Origin: Lutraria lutraria
Lineage: Eukaryota > Mollusca > Bivalvia > Venerida > Mactridae
DNA: 64,000 nt
Direction of reading: 5' to 3'
Assembly (NCBI GenBank): GCA_964023205.1
Contig: OZ026847.1
Location: forward strand, 7,128,819 to 7,192,818
Of this stretch, positions 1 to 11,598 are shown one piece after another; position 1 is the stretch's first letter; the number at the start of each line of letters is the position of its first letter. The notes beneath the pieces are model-generated. The model was not told the DNA's origin and did no database searches. It saw only the letters and a list, made by a program, of their open reading frames with translations. The translations under genes and the position numbers were made by a program.

Positions 1-890
1 GACAGACAGACACACACATAGATGTTTCTACATAGACACACACACATAGATGTTTCTACACAGACACACACACATAGATGCTTCTACACAGACAGACAGA
101 CACACACATAGATGTTTCTACACAGACATACACACATAGATGTTTCTACACAGACAGACACACACATAGATGTTTCTACACAGACAGACAGACACACACA
201 TAGATGTTTCTACACAGACACACACACATAGATGTTTCTACACATACACACATACACACACATAGATGTTTCTACATAGACACACACACATAGATGTTTC
301 TACACAGACACACACACATAGATGTTTCTACACAGACAGACAGACACACACATAGATGTTTCTACTCAGACACACACACATAGATGTTTCTACACAGACA
401 CACACACATAGCTGTTTCTACTCAGACAGACAGACAGACAGACACATAGATGTTTCTACACAGACAGACAGACACACACATAGATGTTTCTACACAGACA
501 CACACACATAGATGTTTCTACTCAGACAGACAGACAGACAGACAGACAGACACATAGATGTTTCTACACAGACACACACACAAAGATGTTTCTACACAGA
601 CAGACACACACATAGATGTTTCTACACAGACAGACACACACATAAATGTTTCTACACAGACAGACACACACATAGATGTTTCTACACAGACAGACACACA
701 CATAGATGTTTCTACACAGACACACACATAGATGTTTCTACACAGACAGACACAAACATAGACGTTTCTATACAGACAGACACACACATAGGTGTTTCGA
801 CATAGACAGGCAGACACACACACAGATGCTTCTATACAGACAGGCACACACACAGATGTTTCCACACAGGCTCATACATGCATTCACAAA
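1..890. repeat. CA-rich minisatellite, unit about 26-34 bp
   Basis: About 30 copies of a unit built on TAGATGTTTCTACACAGACA followed by a variable run of CA and GACA dinucleotides, degenerating after about 780. Open frames on both strands across it (for example 512-805 plus, 518-865 minus) only reflect the periodicity and are not genes. It lies in the intron downstream of the last visible exon of the minus-strand PARP-like gene and is cut by the window edge. Confidence 0.95.
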
Positions 891-1139
891 TGTTTCTACA
901 TCCCTTTATTTGCAGTGGGATAAAAACCACTCCCCCAGAGCACTTATCAAAGTAGGTTTAAGTTCCAAATGTTAATAAACAAGTATATGACAAAGTTTTA
1001 TCCTGTATTGTATAAGGTAAGGATATAATTACATGTATATTGGTTTACTTACTGAAATGAAATAACAAGAATATTATGTTTTAGCTGCAGAAATGAGTAC
1101 AGTCAATCAATTTAAATAATAAGACAAACTTTTACCTAC

Positions 1140-1361
1140 TTTTTAAACAATTTCCACAGTTTATGATTTTGAACACGAAAAATGTCTGTAATCTTTTGTT
1201 GACTAGGATCGAGAGTCTTGTAGAAGTGTTCACAGACTAATTTATAAGATGGATCATTTTCATGCAGTGTAACAAGTTCAAAAGGATTCACTAGATCCCA
1301 GGGTACCCAGCTGTCAGGCAAATCTACTCTAATCTCAGGAGCAACAGAAAGGGATGCTGGG
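1140..1361 (-). CDS. PARP12-like: PARP-like gene, exon opening the PARP catalytic domain
   Basis: Acceptor TGCTTTTTTCAG, entering in phase 2; the likely donor is GTAGGT at 1139, leaving in phase 2. Encodes PDSWVPWDLVNPFELV followed by the helix YKLVCEHFYKTL and IFRVQNHKLW, the characteristic first helix and strand of the PARP12/TIPARP catalytic domain. The NAD-binding H-Y-x motif lies in later exons to the left of the window. A frame running further upstream (to 1408) is excluded because the phase fits only this acceptor. Confidence 0.88.
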
Positions 1362-4300
1362 CTGAAAAAAGCAGTTTTAAGATAACCACAAAATCTGATT
1401 TCCTGCATTGTGTTCGGAGCACTTTATTAATTTATCCAAAGTACTTCACATATTAGTTATAATGTGATAAATAACAAGAGGGCCATAACGGCCCTATAAT
1501 CGCTCACCTGAGAAAAGACCGTGAGGCTAAAATAGGTCAATGCGTAAAAATTGAAGCTAAGTTTCAAGTACAGTTGAATCCTGTTATCTCGAATTCCTAG
1601 GGACTGTGAAAATTAGTTCGTGATAACCGAATTTTGAGATAAACAAATACTGCATAATATTAGTAACAGACACTTTTTTAACCAGATTCAACTGTAGTTA
1701 ATAGCTCGCTTAAGAAAGCCCACTGTGGGTGTCATTTTTTAGCATTGATGTAACTTTATTTTTGATGATGGATTTCAAAGCTGTTTTCAATGTTTTTGTA
1801 GCGAAAATGTTTATCTACGGAATGGTCCCTCAGAATGTATTATGTAATTGTCAGCAGGTTTCAGGCTACAGAATTTCTTTAAAGTCAAATATCTAATGAA
1901 CAAAGGACATTATCAAAGATCTGAGGCACGGTTCCCTACACTTTACATTTGTAGTTATTTTAAGGCTAATTGTTGTAATATATTCCCATGTACAGAGTAG
2001 TTTATTAGAAAATATGTACAATCAAACCTGTGAATAAAGGCCACCTTTTGGAAAGATAAAATGTGACCTTTACTTAAAGGCACCCTTATTTGGAGGTCAT
2101 TTTGTTCTAAATAATCAAAATAATTTAAAAGAATCGCCTTTACTCACAGGTGATCCTTATAAATCACTTGCAATGGACTTTTTACAGTGGATTTATTTAA
2201 TCATATAATTATGGTTTGATTTTAAATCTATAAATTGTTAAAACATGATATGACCATACATTAAATACAAATATTTACTTACAAGTGTCCGCTAATGACA
2301 TCTTCAGATGAAACAAACAATGGTCGTCTAAGAATACTCCTCTTTGTACCATATTCAAGATAAGTCTGCATCATTGATTCGAAACATATGGTATATTTAA
2401 ATTTGTAATTTTCTTGAGAGTAGTTATAGCCACTCTGTTTAGCCAGAAACTTATTTTCTAAAGTGTGCTGCATCGTATCCTGAAATCCAAAACAAAATAA
2501 ACTGGAGTGTCATAGAGGTGACTAATACCCCCCGCCGCCGCTTTGACACTGATACTGCAATAGTACACTATACGGCTACGTTCAAGGGGACATAACTCTG
2601 CAATGAGTGAAATGTTGCGCATGAAAATTGTGTCTTGCACATCTACACTTGATGGTGATAACATATTTCAAGTTTCATTGCAATAGCTTAAAAAATGTGG
2701 AAGTATTTCGCTCCACAAACTTTATGCTGATGGATGGACAGACGGACCGACCACTGACCGAGCGACCAATCAAGTGACTCCAATATACCCTCTCTCAAAC
2801 TTTGTTTGCGGGGGTGTAATGATCATTCTTTCATAAACATTTTGTACAGTTTGGATTAGATATGATCGACTGTACAACCACAGACAGTACACCCATAATA
2901 CATTCTACAATAATAGACAATACAATATAATACAAACTGTACATTCACAAAACTGCTTTATAATTATATTTATTTTGGTTACTTCTATGAACATTCTTCA
3001 ACTAAAAAATAAATGTTCGATATTTCTTTTAATAATTTATTACTACGTACCACAAGCTACCGGCGTGTAAAGGCCCCCCACAGACCCTCTACTACCCATG
3101 AATTCTTTTTTACATTCTGAAACACTGTTAAATATTATGTTTATAACATGTTTTATAACAGCAAAATAAAGTTTTAAAAAAATATATATATAATATTTTG
3201 CTGTTATAAAACATGTTATAAACATAATATTTAACGGTGTTTCAGAGTGTAAAAAGAATTCCTGGGTAGTAGTAGGTCTGTGGGGGGCCTTTACACACCG
3301 GTAGCCAGTGCTATGAACTACATACTGGTCCAAATAGTTGCCATTTGTATTCATTATCCTGCCAATACCATCTCCACTGTGTTAGGAAATTGTTTTCAGT
3401 AGTTGACTGAGCAAATGATACAGTTGACAAACGACGTGCCTCCACTGAAAGTTTTTCACTACCAGGTTGGGCTAGATTTGCTACTGCCCTTATATATGGC
3501 TTGAAAAAAATCCTGGCTCCAATCTCCATGTCCTCATGAATCTGTAAAATTATAACTCAACAGTTGAATTTCCTATCAATCAGGTTGATCTCTTACATAT
3601 AAAACAGGCTAAAACAAGGTTTATAGCTTTTTTATCATTGATAAAAAGAAGCAGTCACACTCAGACTGCCAATTGTTATATATTTAGGGCATGGTGGGTT
3701 GAGTCCGACACGCACATCACATGTTCGATTAGTAAATTAAGATAATTTGTGGTCAAAAGGCAACAAACCTTGGTCAAAATGTAAAGAACTTTGTTCTCAG
3801 AGAAGTAAAATGTTAGGTAATCGGGTGCTTTCAGGAAAACAAACATGTGAATGATGTGAAAATAGATTATTGAAGACAAGAACAGAGTTTGAAGTGTTCA
3901 TATGTATCCGACACTACATAGACATGTATAATCAATTCCCCAAATTCATTGTAAGATTATAACACATTCCCCCACAGAAAAGGAGGAAATTAGTTGTCAA
4001 AAGAGGAATATCTATTCCTCTTAAAAAGCACAAGTTACAAGGTACAGAGAAAACAAATATACTTAGTTTTAATAAGCTATCTTCATGAATTTACAGTTAT
4101 ACCCAGGACAAAATTTACATTCAAATATTAATCTAAGTGCAATAACCCAAAAAGTGCAAAAGCCAGGATTATGGTTCTTAATACGCTCTGCACTTCCCCT
4201 TATCACCATCAATTTACCAACAATGGTTCAAGTAAATGGCTTTTTTATGACAGAGAAATGCTTTAAACAAAATTCATACATATTTACATATGAAAATTAT

Positions 4301-7300
4301 CAATGGGCAATAACTTTAAAGATAAACCATACAGAGTTACAATTATCATAATATGCACTTCCCTTTAATGTCATTTACAAACATACTTAGTTTTAATAAG
4401 TTATTTTCCTTCATTGGAGAGTTATGTTCAAATATTAATCAAAGAGCAATAACCCAAAAAGTACAAAAGCTAGGATTATGGTTCTTGCGCCCTGCACTTC
4501 TCTTTATCACCATCTAACTACCTATCATGTTTCAAATCATTGTCTTGATCCGTTACAGAGTTATGTTATGGACAAGAAAGGTATTTAAACACTAGAGCTT
4601 TGTCACAGGAGTTTTAGAATGTCAAGCCCATTCAAGAAAACTTGTGATCTTGACCTATTAGTCTGGGTGATGTTCATGACAAATCATCTCATTGTTATAT
4701 ACCAAGTTATTAAAAAAAAGAAGTGTATGTGAAACTCGGATGCCCCCTTACTGCCAACTGGAGAGTAAAACCTTGACCTTTGACCTATTGAACTTAAAAT
4801 CAATAGGAGTAACCTACATACAATGACAACATCCCAACCAAATCTGAGGACCTAAGGCCAAAACGTTATTTGGCAGACAAGGTTTGTGTACTGAAGGTCA
4901 CTGTGACCTTGAACTTTTGACATATTGACCTCAAAATCAATAAGGGTCATTCACATGTGATGACCAACCTCTTTACCAAATCTGAAGAGCTTAGGCCACA
5001 TCGTTCTCTAGTTATTGGTCAGACAAGGTTTGGTTAAAGACAGACGGACCGACCGATGGAACGACCATCCGACCAACATGTGCAAAGGAGGCATAATCAG
5101 AAGGTACAGACCAGACAAGGAAAATACATGCGACCTGAAAGTGGACCTATGAACCTTGCCATGGTGTTGCCCAGGACACATTTCTCATTGAAGTTAACAT
5201 ACAAGCCTAGTAAACATACAGAAGGTACAGTCCGGAGAAGGAAAACACATTTGTGCTCTGAGTGTGATCTTGACCTTTGACCTACAGTCCTGGGTCTTCA
5301 ACATGACACATCCCCTCATTGTGGAGAACATTTGTGCTGAACAATTTCAAAATCCTTTAATGCTTACAGAAGATACAGCTTGGACAGGGAAAATACATTT
5401 AACCTCTAAGTGTGACCTTGACCTTAGAGCTACGGACCTGGGTCTTGTGCGCGACACACCGTCTCATTGTGTTTAACAATCAGGCAAAGTTATTTTTCAA
5501 ATATTTCAAATGCATAAGGGAAATACAACCCAGAAAAGGTCTATAATACTCTTTTGACGTTTGACCTCTAAATATGACCTTGACATTTTGCCTACTGACC
5601 TGGGTCTTGCACATGACACCTCATCAGAGCAGAAGAAAATATAGACCCCATTTTTTACCTTTGACCTCCAAGTGTGACCTTGACCTTCAAGCGATAGACC
5701 TGGGTCTAGTGTGTGACACACTTTCTTATAGTGTTAACAATAACATTAAGTTATTTTCAAATATGTCAATACATAAAGGAGATACAGCCCGGACAAGGTA
5801 TATAATACTCTTTTTTTTAACGTTTGACCTCTAAATGCGACCTTGACCTTGGAACTAAGGATCTGGGTCTTGTGCACTGCATACCGTTTCCTGGACTTTA
5901 ACAATTAGGCCAAGACAATTTGAAATATGTCAATGCAGAAGGATAATACAGCCCGGACAAGGAAAATCAGGATTGACGTACAAACTTAAATGTACAGACG
6001 TGCAACTGCCATAGTAGGCTTGACAAAAATTAATAGATGTATATTTATGGAAATGATGGTTTTCTATCATTTAGATTTGTTTCAGCAAAACAACAAAATA
6101 CTTACCATCTGGAACATGTCAGAGTAGTCACACATGTCAGAAAAAGATTTTTCTATATCTTCAGTCTCATCAACAGTTACCCAAGTTCCATTCAAGGATA
6201 TTTGCCAGATATATGGTAACTTTAGGCTGCTATGAATATTTTTGCAGTTTTGATTACAAGTGCCAACAAGGTGTTGAGAACATATCTGAGTATCACTCGC
6301 AATATCTGGAACAAGTACAAATAATATCCATATATATTTTTAAGAAGGCTTGCCACGGTTTTCACATAGACATAATATTATAGGCAGAATGGAACAGAAA
6401 TGGCCTAAAATAAGCAAACAAATCAAATTCAAGGGCAGATAACTCAAAAACAAGAACAGTGACCCCAAGTTTTTTCACTTAAAATGTTTCTATTATCATA
6501 TGCTATGATCATGCAAAGTTTAGAATATTCTGTTGAACAGTTTTCTTTCTGCCTGTATGTCTATGTGAAAACTGTAGCAAACATTCTCAAAAGAGCAAGG
6601 CTCCAATCTAGACCAGAGAAAGGTAAACATCACAGTAAACAAAAATACCCAAACCTCAAGTATGGGCTTAGTTCAGCATGATTCATAACAAATTTATAAC
6701 ACTTCTTATTTCTGATTTATAAAGTACAGCTGATGATACTAGATGAAATCAGATTATAAGGTTTATCTATAACAAGATCTTCAATGTCACAATATAGCTA
6801 CAACAATATTGCTTAAACAAAGAAAGAATGACAACATAACTTTTTTTACCTAAATTTTCACTGACACTAATCTTTTGTTTCCGCTTCTTTTGTTTTCGTT
6901 GATCACCTGACAAAAAGCCTTCATTTTGATCTTCACATACTTTCACAGATTCTCCAATACTGTCATCAGTAGTGGCATTCCTCATTACATATATCATTTT
7001 CTTAAATAAGCTATCATTCCACTTGCTCATCTTATAGGCATCTATAATTAGTTGATTATGCTCTGATGTTTTGTCATGGTTCAAGGTGCAATTATCACCT
7101 TCAAGGCATTTGCCAAAAATAAATCTAGGACAAATATGCAATGCATAACAGCCAACTTCTGAACAAAGGCCATCTTCCTTCCAAGACGTACATAAATGTG
7201 GAAACCTAACTTTAAGTATGGAACAAATTTCTTCATTTGTAAATACATTGCTGAATCCAAGTTCCTTAGAAATTTTCATGTTCCTTCCACCAAGAAGATC

Positions 7301-10300
7301 ATGAGAAAACATGCATTTGTCAGGTCCATACATACAGAAACCAGCCAGCATATGTTTACACACATGGTATCTTGCACACATTGGATTAGTACAAGACTTA
7401 TTCTTGACATAGTCCAGACAATAGGACGCATCTTTACAGGAAACCAACACCAATTCAATACATTCATTTCTTTCTATCACAGTGAATCTTCTCCCAAGCT
7501 TTTTGAACCATTTTGCTGAATCAAAATGGAGTGGAAAAAGACCTGACTCTTGTACAATTTCCTCTGGCGTACCTTTCCCATCTAAAGTTTTCACCATAAA
7601 CTTAAATACTTCATTAGCATCAGGGCCAGCACATTCATTGATTTTATGTTCCTTACCCGCCTTAAAATCACTCCCCTTAAAACTTTTACAATCATCTGAG
7701 ACAGCTCCAGAGACAGGTTTATCCTCGATATATGACTGTTTAACATCATTTTTAATTTTCTTTGCCTTCTTCTGTTGACTTTTAGAACTCTTGTCAACAA
7801 AAGTGGACACATTTTCATCATCAAATGATTCAGATGAAGGATCTTTGGAATACGATTTGTCGAATTTCTCATCTGAAATTATATTATCAAGTTTAGAAAG
7901 TCTTCTATTTAAATTTTTATTTTTATTGATACTCTCCTTAACATTTTCCTTTTCATTGTCTACTGACAGTTTATATGGCCCTGTTCCTTGTTTCTTCTTA
8001 GATCCCAATTCATTTGGTATGTAAATAGTTTCATTTTCCCATTCACTACTATCATGGCTGCCCCTTCCTCTGTTATTTGATCTTCCACGCTGACCTCCTC
8101 TAACCCTGTTGGTTCTTTCATTTGGCAGTCTTCTATCAGCAGCATCATCTTCAGTACCTTCACTATTGATGCTCAGTGTACTTGAAGCCCTCTCCATTCT
8201 GTTAGCATTATCATGACCACCCCTTCCTCTGTTATTTGATCTTCTATTCTGACCTCCTCTACCCCTGTTGTTTCTTTCATTTGGCAGCCTTCTATCAGCA
8301 GTGTCATCTCCAGAATCATCACTGTTGGACCTACGTGAACTTGATGCCCTCTCAGTCCTGTAAGCATTACCATGGCCACCCCTTCCACCATGACCTCCTC
8401 TACCCCTATTGTTTCTTCCACTTGGCCGACTTCTATCAGCATCATCATGGACTGTATCATCATTGCTGATGCTTGGAGATCTTGAAGCCCTCTCCATCCT
8501 GTTTCTGCTTCTATGGTCAACCCTTCTTTTGTAAGGTGGTCTTCCACGAGGACCTCCTCTATCACTTCGGTTTCTAAATTGTTGCCCATTTGAATTGTCT
8601 TGAAAATTTGAATTACCACTATTCATAGAGTGATAAGGTGGCAGTGGTTCTGTGTATGTGGACCTATTTGTTCCAATCGGTTGGTGGTAATATGGTGGCA
8701 GAATAGGACCTTGTTGCATTGACATATCCCCATATGGGGGGGCCCTCATTGGTTGGTAAATGACTGGCTGAACTACGGGAGCTGAAAAAAATTATAATCA
8801 GGATTTGACAACTTTCAGACTTAATGTGTGAATCCAAGGTGAGTGAGGACCTTTGCAAAAAAATTCATAGAGAAATTGGTTCAACAAAAAGATTTTGTCC
8901 AAGTATTTGGGCTAAAAACCTTTGCATGTGTTTGTTGTAAACTGTGGAATGGGTTACCTTCTTTCATACTGTGGTTTCATTTATTTTCATTGGGCTCAAT
9001 TTTCATGTTTTTCACTAAAATGGCTATTTCGTGGGTACGTAAATTTGTGGATTTTGATTTTTTTTTAAATGCCTTATTGTATACATGTATATGTACGTAG
9101 CGGTGCGGAGGCAGCGACCGTAATTATCAGACGATGAAAGTGCTCATGTGAGCTAAAAAGTGTTTGTTATACATTTTTTTATTATTATCATCACGTAACG
9201 TCATGTTTGCATACATGAGTTAACTCCCTTGCAATATACGGACAGTACGGAATTTATCGTTTTCCAACCAGGACATGTATTCCTCTTGTCTTTAGATTTT
9301 CTATACTTCTATACTGGTCAGGAATGATGTTTTTTTTTCTCATTTAAAATCAGTGATGAAGTTCCATTTGCAAAATTTATATTTCGATGTTCCAACGCTT
9401 TTTTTTTCGTTCTATAGCAGGGGCTGTTAACAGGCGTCTTCCCTTCAGGAAAATTCTTTCAAATCATGCAGTTTTCCCTAAATTTCAAATTGCATCAAGT
9501 TTTTTCTTCCCCTTTTGCAAAAATTAAGTGTTACTTTCCCCCAAATTTAAGGAAAAGGCCCCTTCCCCTACCTGTGAAAAAAAGCCCTGTGTTCACGAAG
9601 TCTTTTAATGCAGTTATAAGTATGCACTTGTTTAAATCTGTGATATTTTGTAATTTGAACTAGTATAATATGTCAATGAGACAAACATTCTGAAAAAGTT
9701 TGATGAAGATCCAATCAAACTCTGGCCTCTAGAGCATTAACATCCCTAATTGTTGACAACAGACATTGACGGACTGATACTTAATGTGCTCTGGTGAGCT
9801 AAAAGGTAAATGAATTTATGAAACAAATTTAGCCCTTGAGTAACTTTCACTAAAAAGAAGAAGCAAAGAATTGAAATCTCATTATGTCAAACTCGCTTAT
9901 ATCAAAATTTCTGTTATGTCAAACTGTTTCTTTGAGTCCCGATTTTTTTTGCTCTTTCTCTATATGAAATTAATCCGCTTACCTCCAATTCACTTATCTC
10001 AAAATTTCGTTTATGTCAAACTAAGTTTTTGTCCTTGTGACTCTAATTAGCATGTAGTTTGAGTTGTTTATCTCAAAATTGGAGCTGATCAGCGAACAAT
10101 GGATGCTTTCACACCTATCATGATATTTTGCTAATTGAGCAATTTAAAGGCTTCGGGAGATTTTTATTCATGTGACAAATAGAAAGCACACGTGTAATGT
10201 AGCATGATAATCATACCTGGTATTTGACTTAATTAAAATTATGGTAGGTAAGGTAAACAAATACGCATCACGTATAACTTCGGCTGCGGTGAGTATCCGA

Positions 10301-11249
10301 ATACTAGGATACTCGTAAGTTTAACTTGAAAATCGAGTATGATTACTTGCCACCTATGACAGTGTTGGATTCCAATCTTAGTAAAATGATCGTAGCTTGA
10401 TAAAAATAATTAATTCCGAAAGCGTGATCGATGTTGCAACAAACGCATTCATCTTACATTATGTACGGAATGCGTACACATCCGAAAATATGTAAAGCTA
10501 GACGCTTCGTATTTTCGAATTCTTACAACAAATTTCATTTGTATCTTGTGTTGGGACATTAATTGTTGATATTAACAAAGACCTATATATATGTATGTGC
10601 AGGTCTTTGATATTAATTATTATGAACAGATGCATAATTATTTTGTTTCTTCTTCGCATGCACAAGTTTTATTCAAGCGAAACGTAATCATACATGCATT
10701 GTAATATTTAAACAAAGGCTAGACACACAAATACATGTATAGTTATACGATATTTGTTTATCTCAATTTCGGTTATCTCAAACTTATTTCCGCGGTCCCT
10801 AGGAATTTGAGATAACTAGATTCAACTAAAATATCAAAGGCGGGAAATAATGAAATACAAAAGGTTTTCTACATCTTTTGCTTTTACAATTAGGAAAGCA
10901 ATAATTTGGCAGCATAACATTTAATTTACAAGAATAAAATGTTGCCAAATACAAGTATTTATGTGCATAAATCATGTATGCTAAATAACTTACGAGCAAC
11001 ATTGTATGGTGGCATTCTATGTTCAGGCAGCAATGGTCGAGGATAATTGTACATTGGTGTTTGAGCATATGATCCGTCTCTTCTAGATTGTTCTCTTCTA
11101 TCAGTTCTATCACCTCCACTTCTGTCATTATTTCTCTGTTGATTTTGTGGCATTCCAGACTGTTGATTTCGTGGCATGCCAGACTGTTGATTTCGTGGCA
11201 TTCCAGACTGTTGATTTCGTGGCATCTCAGACTGTTGATATCGTGGCAT
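1140..11249 (-). CDS. PARP12-like: PARP12/ZAP-like CCCH-WWE-PARP protein, 3' end cut off
   Basis: Six coding exons (11249-10994, 8781-6850, 6305-6106, 3541-3326, 2479-2283, 1361-1140) have GT/AG borders whose phases match at every join and give about 1007 residues before the window edge. Order: QN-rich repeats (1-35), RGG/acidic low-complexity region (about 166-336), four CCCH fingers (about 542-660) spaced C-x8-C-x4-C-x3-H alternating with C-x7-C-x5/6-C-x3-H, a fifth finger (C738, C746, C750, H754), WWE-type sequence from about 759, a second WWE with WRWYW at 852-856, then the start of a PARP catalytic domain ending in RVQNHKLWKLF. This is the layout of PARP12/ZC3HAV1: CCCH fingers bind RNA, WWE binds ADP-ribose, the PARP domain mono-ADP-ribosylates; vertebrate members act in antiviral and stress responses. 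The catalytic core is outside the window, so activity cannot be judged. Orthology within the PARP7/12/13 group is uncertain. Confidence 0.9.
1474..1515. repeat. Short dispersed repeat typical of bivalve genomes
   Basis: The text ACAAGAGGGCCATAACGGCC followed by a CGCTCACCTG motif recurs, in my recollection, at very high copy in bivalve genomes. A related but diverged form (AAGAGGACCA...CACTCACACG) is at 12780. It sits in an intron of the PARP-like gene. Confidence 0.5.
1571..1694. mobile_element. 124-bp MITE with TA target duplication (family A)
   Basis: Ends in the inverted pair CAGTTGAATC and GATTCAACTG, each flanked by TA (1569-1570 and 1695-1696). Its left half matches the reverse complement of 10740-10827 closely (TTATCTC...AATTCCTAGGGAC). 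TA duplication suggests mobilisation by a Tc1/mariner-type transposase. Non-coding, intronic. Confidence 0.75.
2020..2175. repeat. Palindromic dispersed repeat
   Basis: The left part reads CAATCAAACCTGTGAATAAA and the right part returns as CGCCTTTACTCACAGGTGAT, so the 150 bp form an imperfect inverted repeat around an AT-rich centre. This resembles a common invertebrate intronic repeat. No coding potential. Confidence 0.45.
2283..2479 (-). CDS. PARP12-like: PARP-like gene, second WWE domain exon
   Basis: Phase 0 in, phase 2 out; acceptor GGATTTCAG, donor GTAAGTAA. The residues FESMMQTYLEYGTKRSILRR match the conserved end of WWE domains (F..M.Q.N..T.T.R.IRR), where the T/R pair helps bind the ADP-ribose unit. 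Here the usual N after Q is T, so ligand binding is plausible but not certain. Confidence 0.9.
2640..2825. repeat. Dispersed repeat ending in a GGGGGTGTAAT-like terminus
   Basis: Contains the run of GACGGACCGACC motifs and the G-rich terminus also seen at 5040-5060 and, inverted, in related repeats at 50430. It lies between the second-WWE exon and the hairpin element in the same intron. Confidence 0.45.
3056..3305. mobile_element. 250-bp near-perfect foldback element
   Basis: Two arms of about 115-120 bp, inverted and almost identical, run from GCTACCGG to an AT-rich loop at about 3175-3192 and back to CCGGTAGC. There is no coding capacity. Its right end lies about 20 bp downstream of the splice donor of the exon ending at 3326. 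In the pre-mRNA it would form a long hairpin. Short frames over it (3043-3354) are spurious. Confidence 0.85.
3326..3541 (-). CDS. PARP12-like: PARP-like gene, exon joining the two WWE parts
   Basis: 72 residues, phase 0 to 0, acceptor TTTTACAG and donor GTATGT. Contains RRLST, which ends the first WWE region in PARP12-type proteins, and QWRWYWQDNEYKWQLFGP, the start of the second WWE. The preceding intron (3542-6105) is packed with repeats, and a 250-bp hairpin element begins only about 20 bp beyond the donor. Confidence 0.9.
4030..4580. repeat. Diverged direct duplication of about 130 bp
   Basis: The block containing ACTTAGTTTTAATAAG, ATATTAATC and CAATAACCCAAAAAGT occurs at about 4060-4190 and again at about 4385-4510 in the same direction. 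The 88-codon frame at 4085-4351 is part of this repeat and has no recognisable protein content. Confidence 0.6.
4600..5970. repeat. Tandem/dispersed repeat rich in TGACCTTGACC
   Basis: Roughly 190-bp units, each with one or more copies of TGACCTTGACCTTTGACCT, a CTGGGTCTTG...CATGACAC segment and an AAATATGTCAATGCA-like segment. Related blocks occur at 11.78-12.37 kb and, inverted, at 40.96-41.5 kb. The repeated motif contains TCAAGGTCA (reverse strand), the extended half-site bound by ERR/SF-1/FTZ-F1 type nuclear receptors. No gene is seen; the frames at 5056-5834 are repeat-derived. Confidence 0.7.
6106..6305 (-). CDS. PARP12-like: PARP-like gene, exon with fifth CCCH finger and WWE start
   Basis: 67 residues counting the split first codon. 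Opens with a C-x7-C-x3-C-x3-H finger and continues LPYIWQISLNGTWVTVD, the typical opening of the WWE domain after the zinc fingers in PARP12-type proteins. Acceptor TTCCAG, donor GTAAGT, leaving in phase 0. Too short and in the wrong context to stand out as a single frame, but it joins exactly to both neighbours. Confidence 0.9.
6316..6849. other. Intron of the PARP-like gene, no feature seen
   Basis: Separates the exons at 6850 and 6305. I see no repeat or extra exon. The 65-codon plus-strand frame at 6484-6681 has no protein signature. Confidence 0.6.
6850..8781 (-). CDS. PARP12-like: PARP-like gene, large exon with RGG repeats and four CCCH fingers
   Basis: The acceptor is TTTTTTCAG at 8790-8782 and the donor GTAAAA at 6849; the exon adds 644 residues. 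The first half is disordered: proline/tyrosine-rich, then about three repeats of 45-53 residues ending in NNRGRGG, then lysine/serine-rich. A folded segment (LFPLHFDSAKWFKKLGRRF) precedes the fingers, in the place of the N-terminal winged-helix-like part of ZAP. The fingers are encoded at about 7420-7050 and all sixteen Cys/His ligands are present. The frame stays open about 27 codons past the donor, but the phase match to the next exon shows where coding ends. Confidence 0.9.
8020..8540 (-). repeat. In-frame 45-53-residue repeats within the PARP-like exon
   Basis: Three consecutive units begin RMERAS or RTERAS, run through a serine/aspartate-rich part (D-D-T/A-A-D-R-R-L-P) and end in NNRGRGG plus a short H/G tail. 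The second and third are 53 residues (159 bp), the first about 45. The similarity is visible in both DNA and protein, so the repeat arose by recent in-frame tandem duplication. Confidence 0.85.
8969..9090. mobile_element. Truncated copy of the CTGT...CGTTGGGCTC MITE (family B)
   Basis: Starts after TA with CTGTGGTTTCATTTATTTTC and TTGGGCTCAATTTTC, like the complete copy at 46590-46790, but loses similarity after about 9090. The frame at 8843-9100 runs through it and is not a gene. Confidence 0.7.
9868..10827. mobile_element. 960-bp non-autonomous DNA element (family A)
   Basis: Left end GAATTGAAATCTCATTATG, right end inverted as TTGAGATAACTAGATTCAACT. Both ends carry repeats of the TTATCTCAAA type within 100 bp, as subterminal transposase sites often are. 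The terminal 90 bp match the small element at 1571-1694. The interior is AT-rich and non-coding. It fills most of the intron between the first two coding exons of the PARP-like gene. Confidence 0.7.
10994..11249 (-). CDS. PARP12-like: PARP-like gene, first recognised coding exon (QN-rich N-terminus)
   Basis: Encodes 85 residues plus one base: four to five tandem 8-residue units of the form MPRNQQSG, then an R/D-rich stretch and a P/Y-rich end (PRPLLPEHRMPPYNVA). The donor is GTAAGT in phase 1 and fits the acceptor at 8781. The start ATG at 11249 was chosen because an in-frame TGA lies four codons upstream. A weak AG in the same place would also allow this to be an internal exon with more coding sequence further right. 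The 24-bp units decay into non-coding copies up to about 11370. Confidence 0.65.
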
Positions 11250-11370
11250 CTCAGACTGTCAATTAGCAGTTCTGGACTGTTAAATTCATGACATTCCAGA
11301 CTAATGATTTCTTTGAATCATGGACTGTTAAATTAGCAGTTCCAGGCTGTTGATTTCATGACATTCCAGA
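11140..11370. repeat. 24-bp tandem repeats, part coding and part decayed
   Basis: Units of the form CAGACTGTTGATTTCGTGGC (plus A/T variants) continue past the coding start at 11249 into copies with deletions and stops up to about 11370. The coding copies give MPRNQQSG on the minus strand. Confidence 0.8.
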
Positions 11371-11598
11371 AACAAGACCTAAAATCAGATATTTGAGAGT
11401 TGATAGAAAAATCGCCCTAATGAACAAGATTTTATAATTATATAGCAGTAGATAGATCATTCATCGCAAATATTTCTGGTAAGTCTTTGGTTTTACGTGT
11501 GATCTACAGGATATGGATGCACCACTCTGAGGCTAATGCTGCACACATAAGTTATATAGAAAATATTCATTAACTAGAAATGTGTCCGTAGGACACGG

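Noticed and set aside
512..975. Histidine/threonine-rich frames on both strands
   Set aside because: CA-rich minisatellite translation.
8173..8619. 148-codon alternative minus frame
   Set aside because: Shadow of the RGG-repeat exon of the PARP-like gene in another frame.
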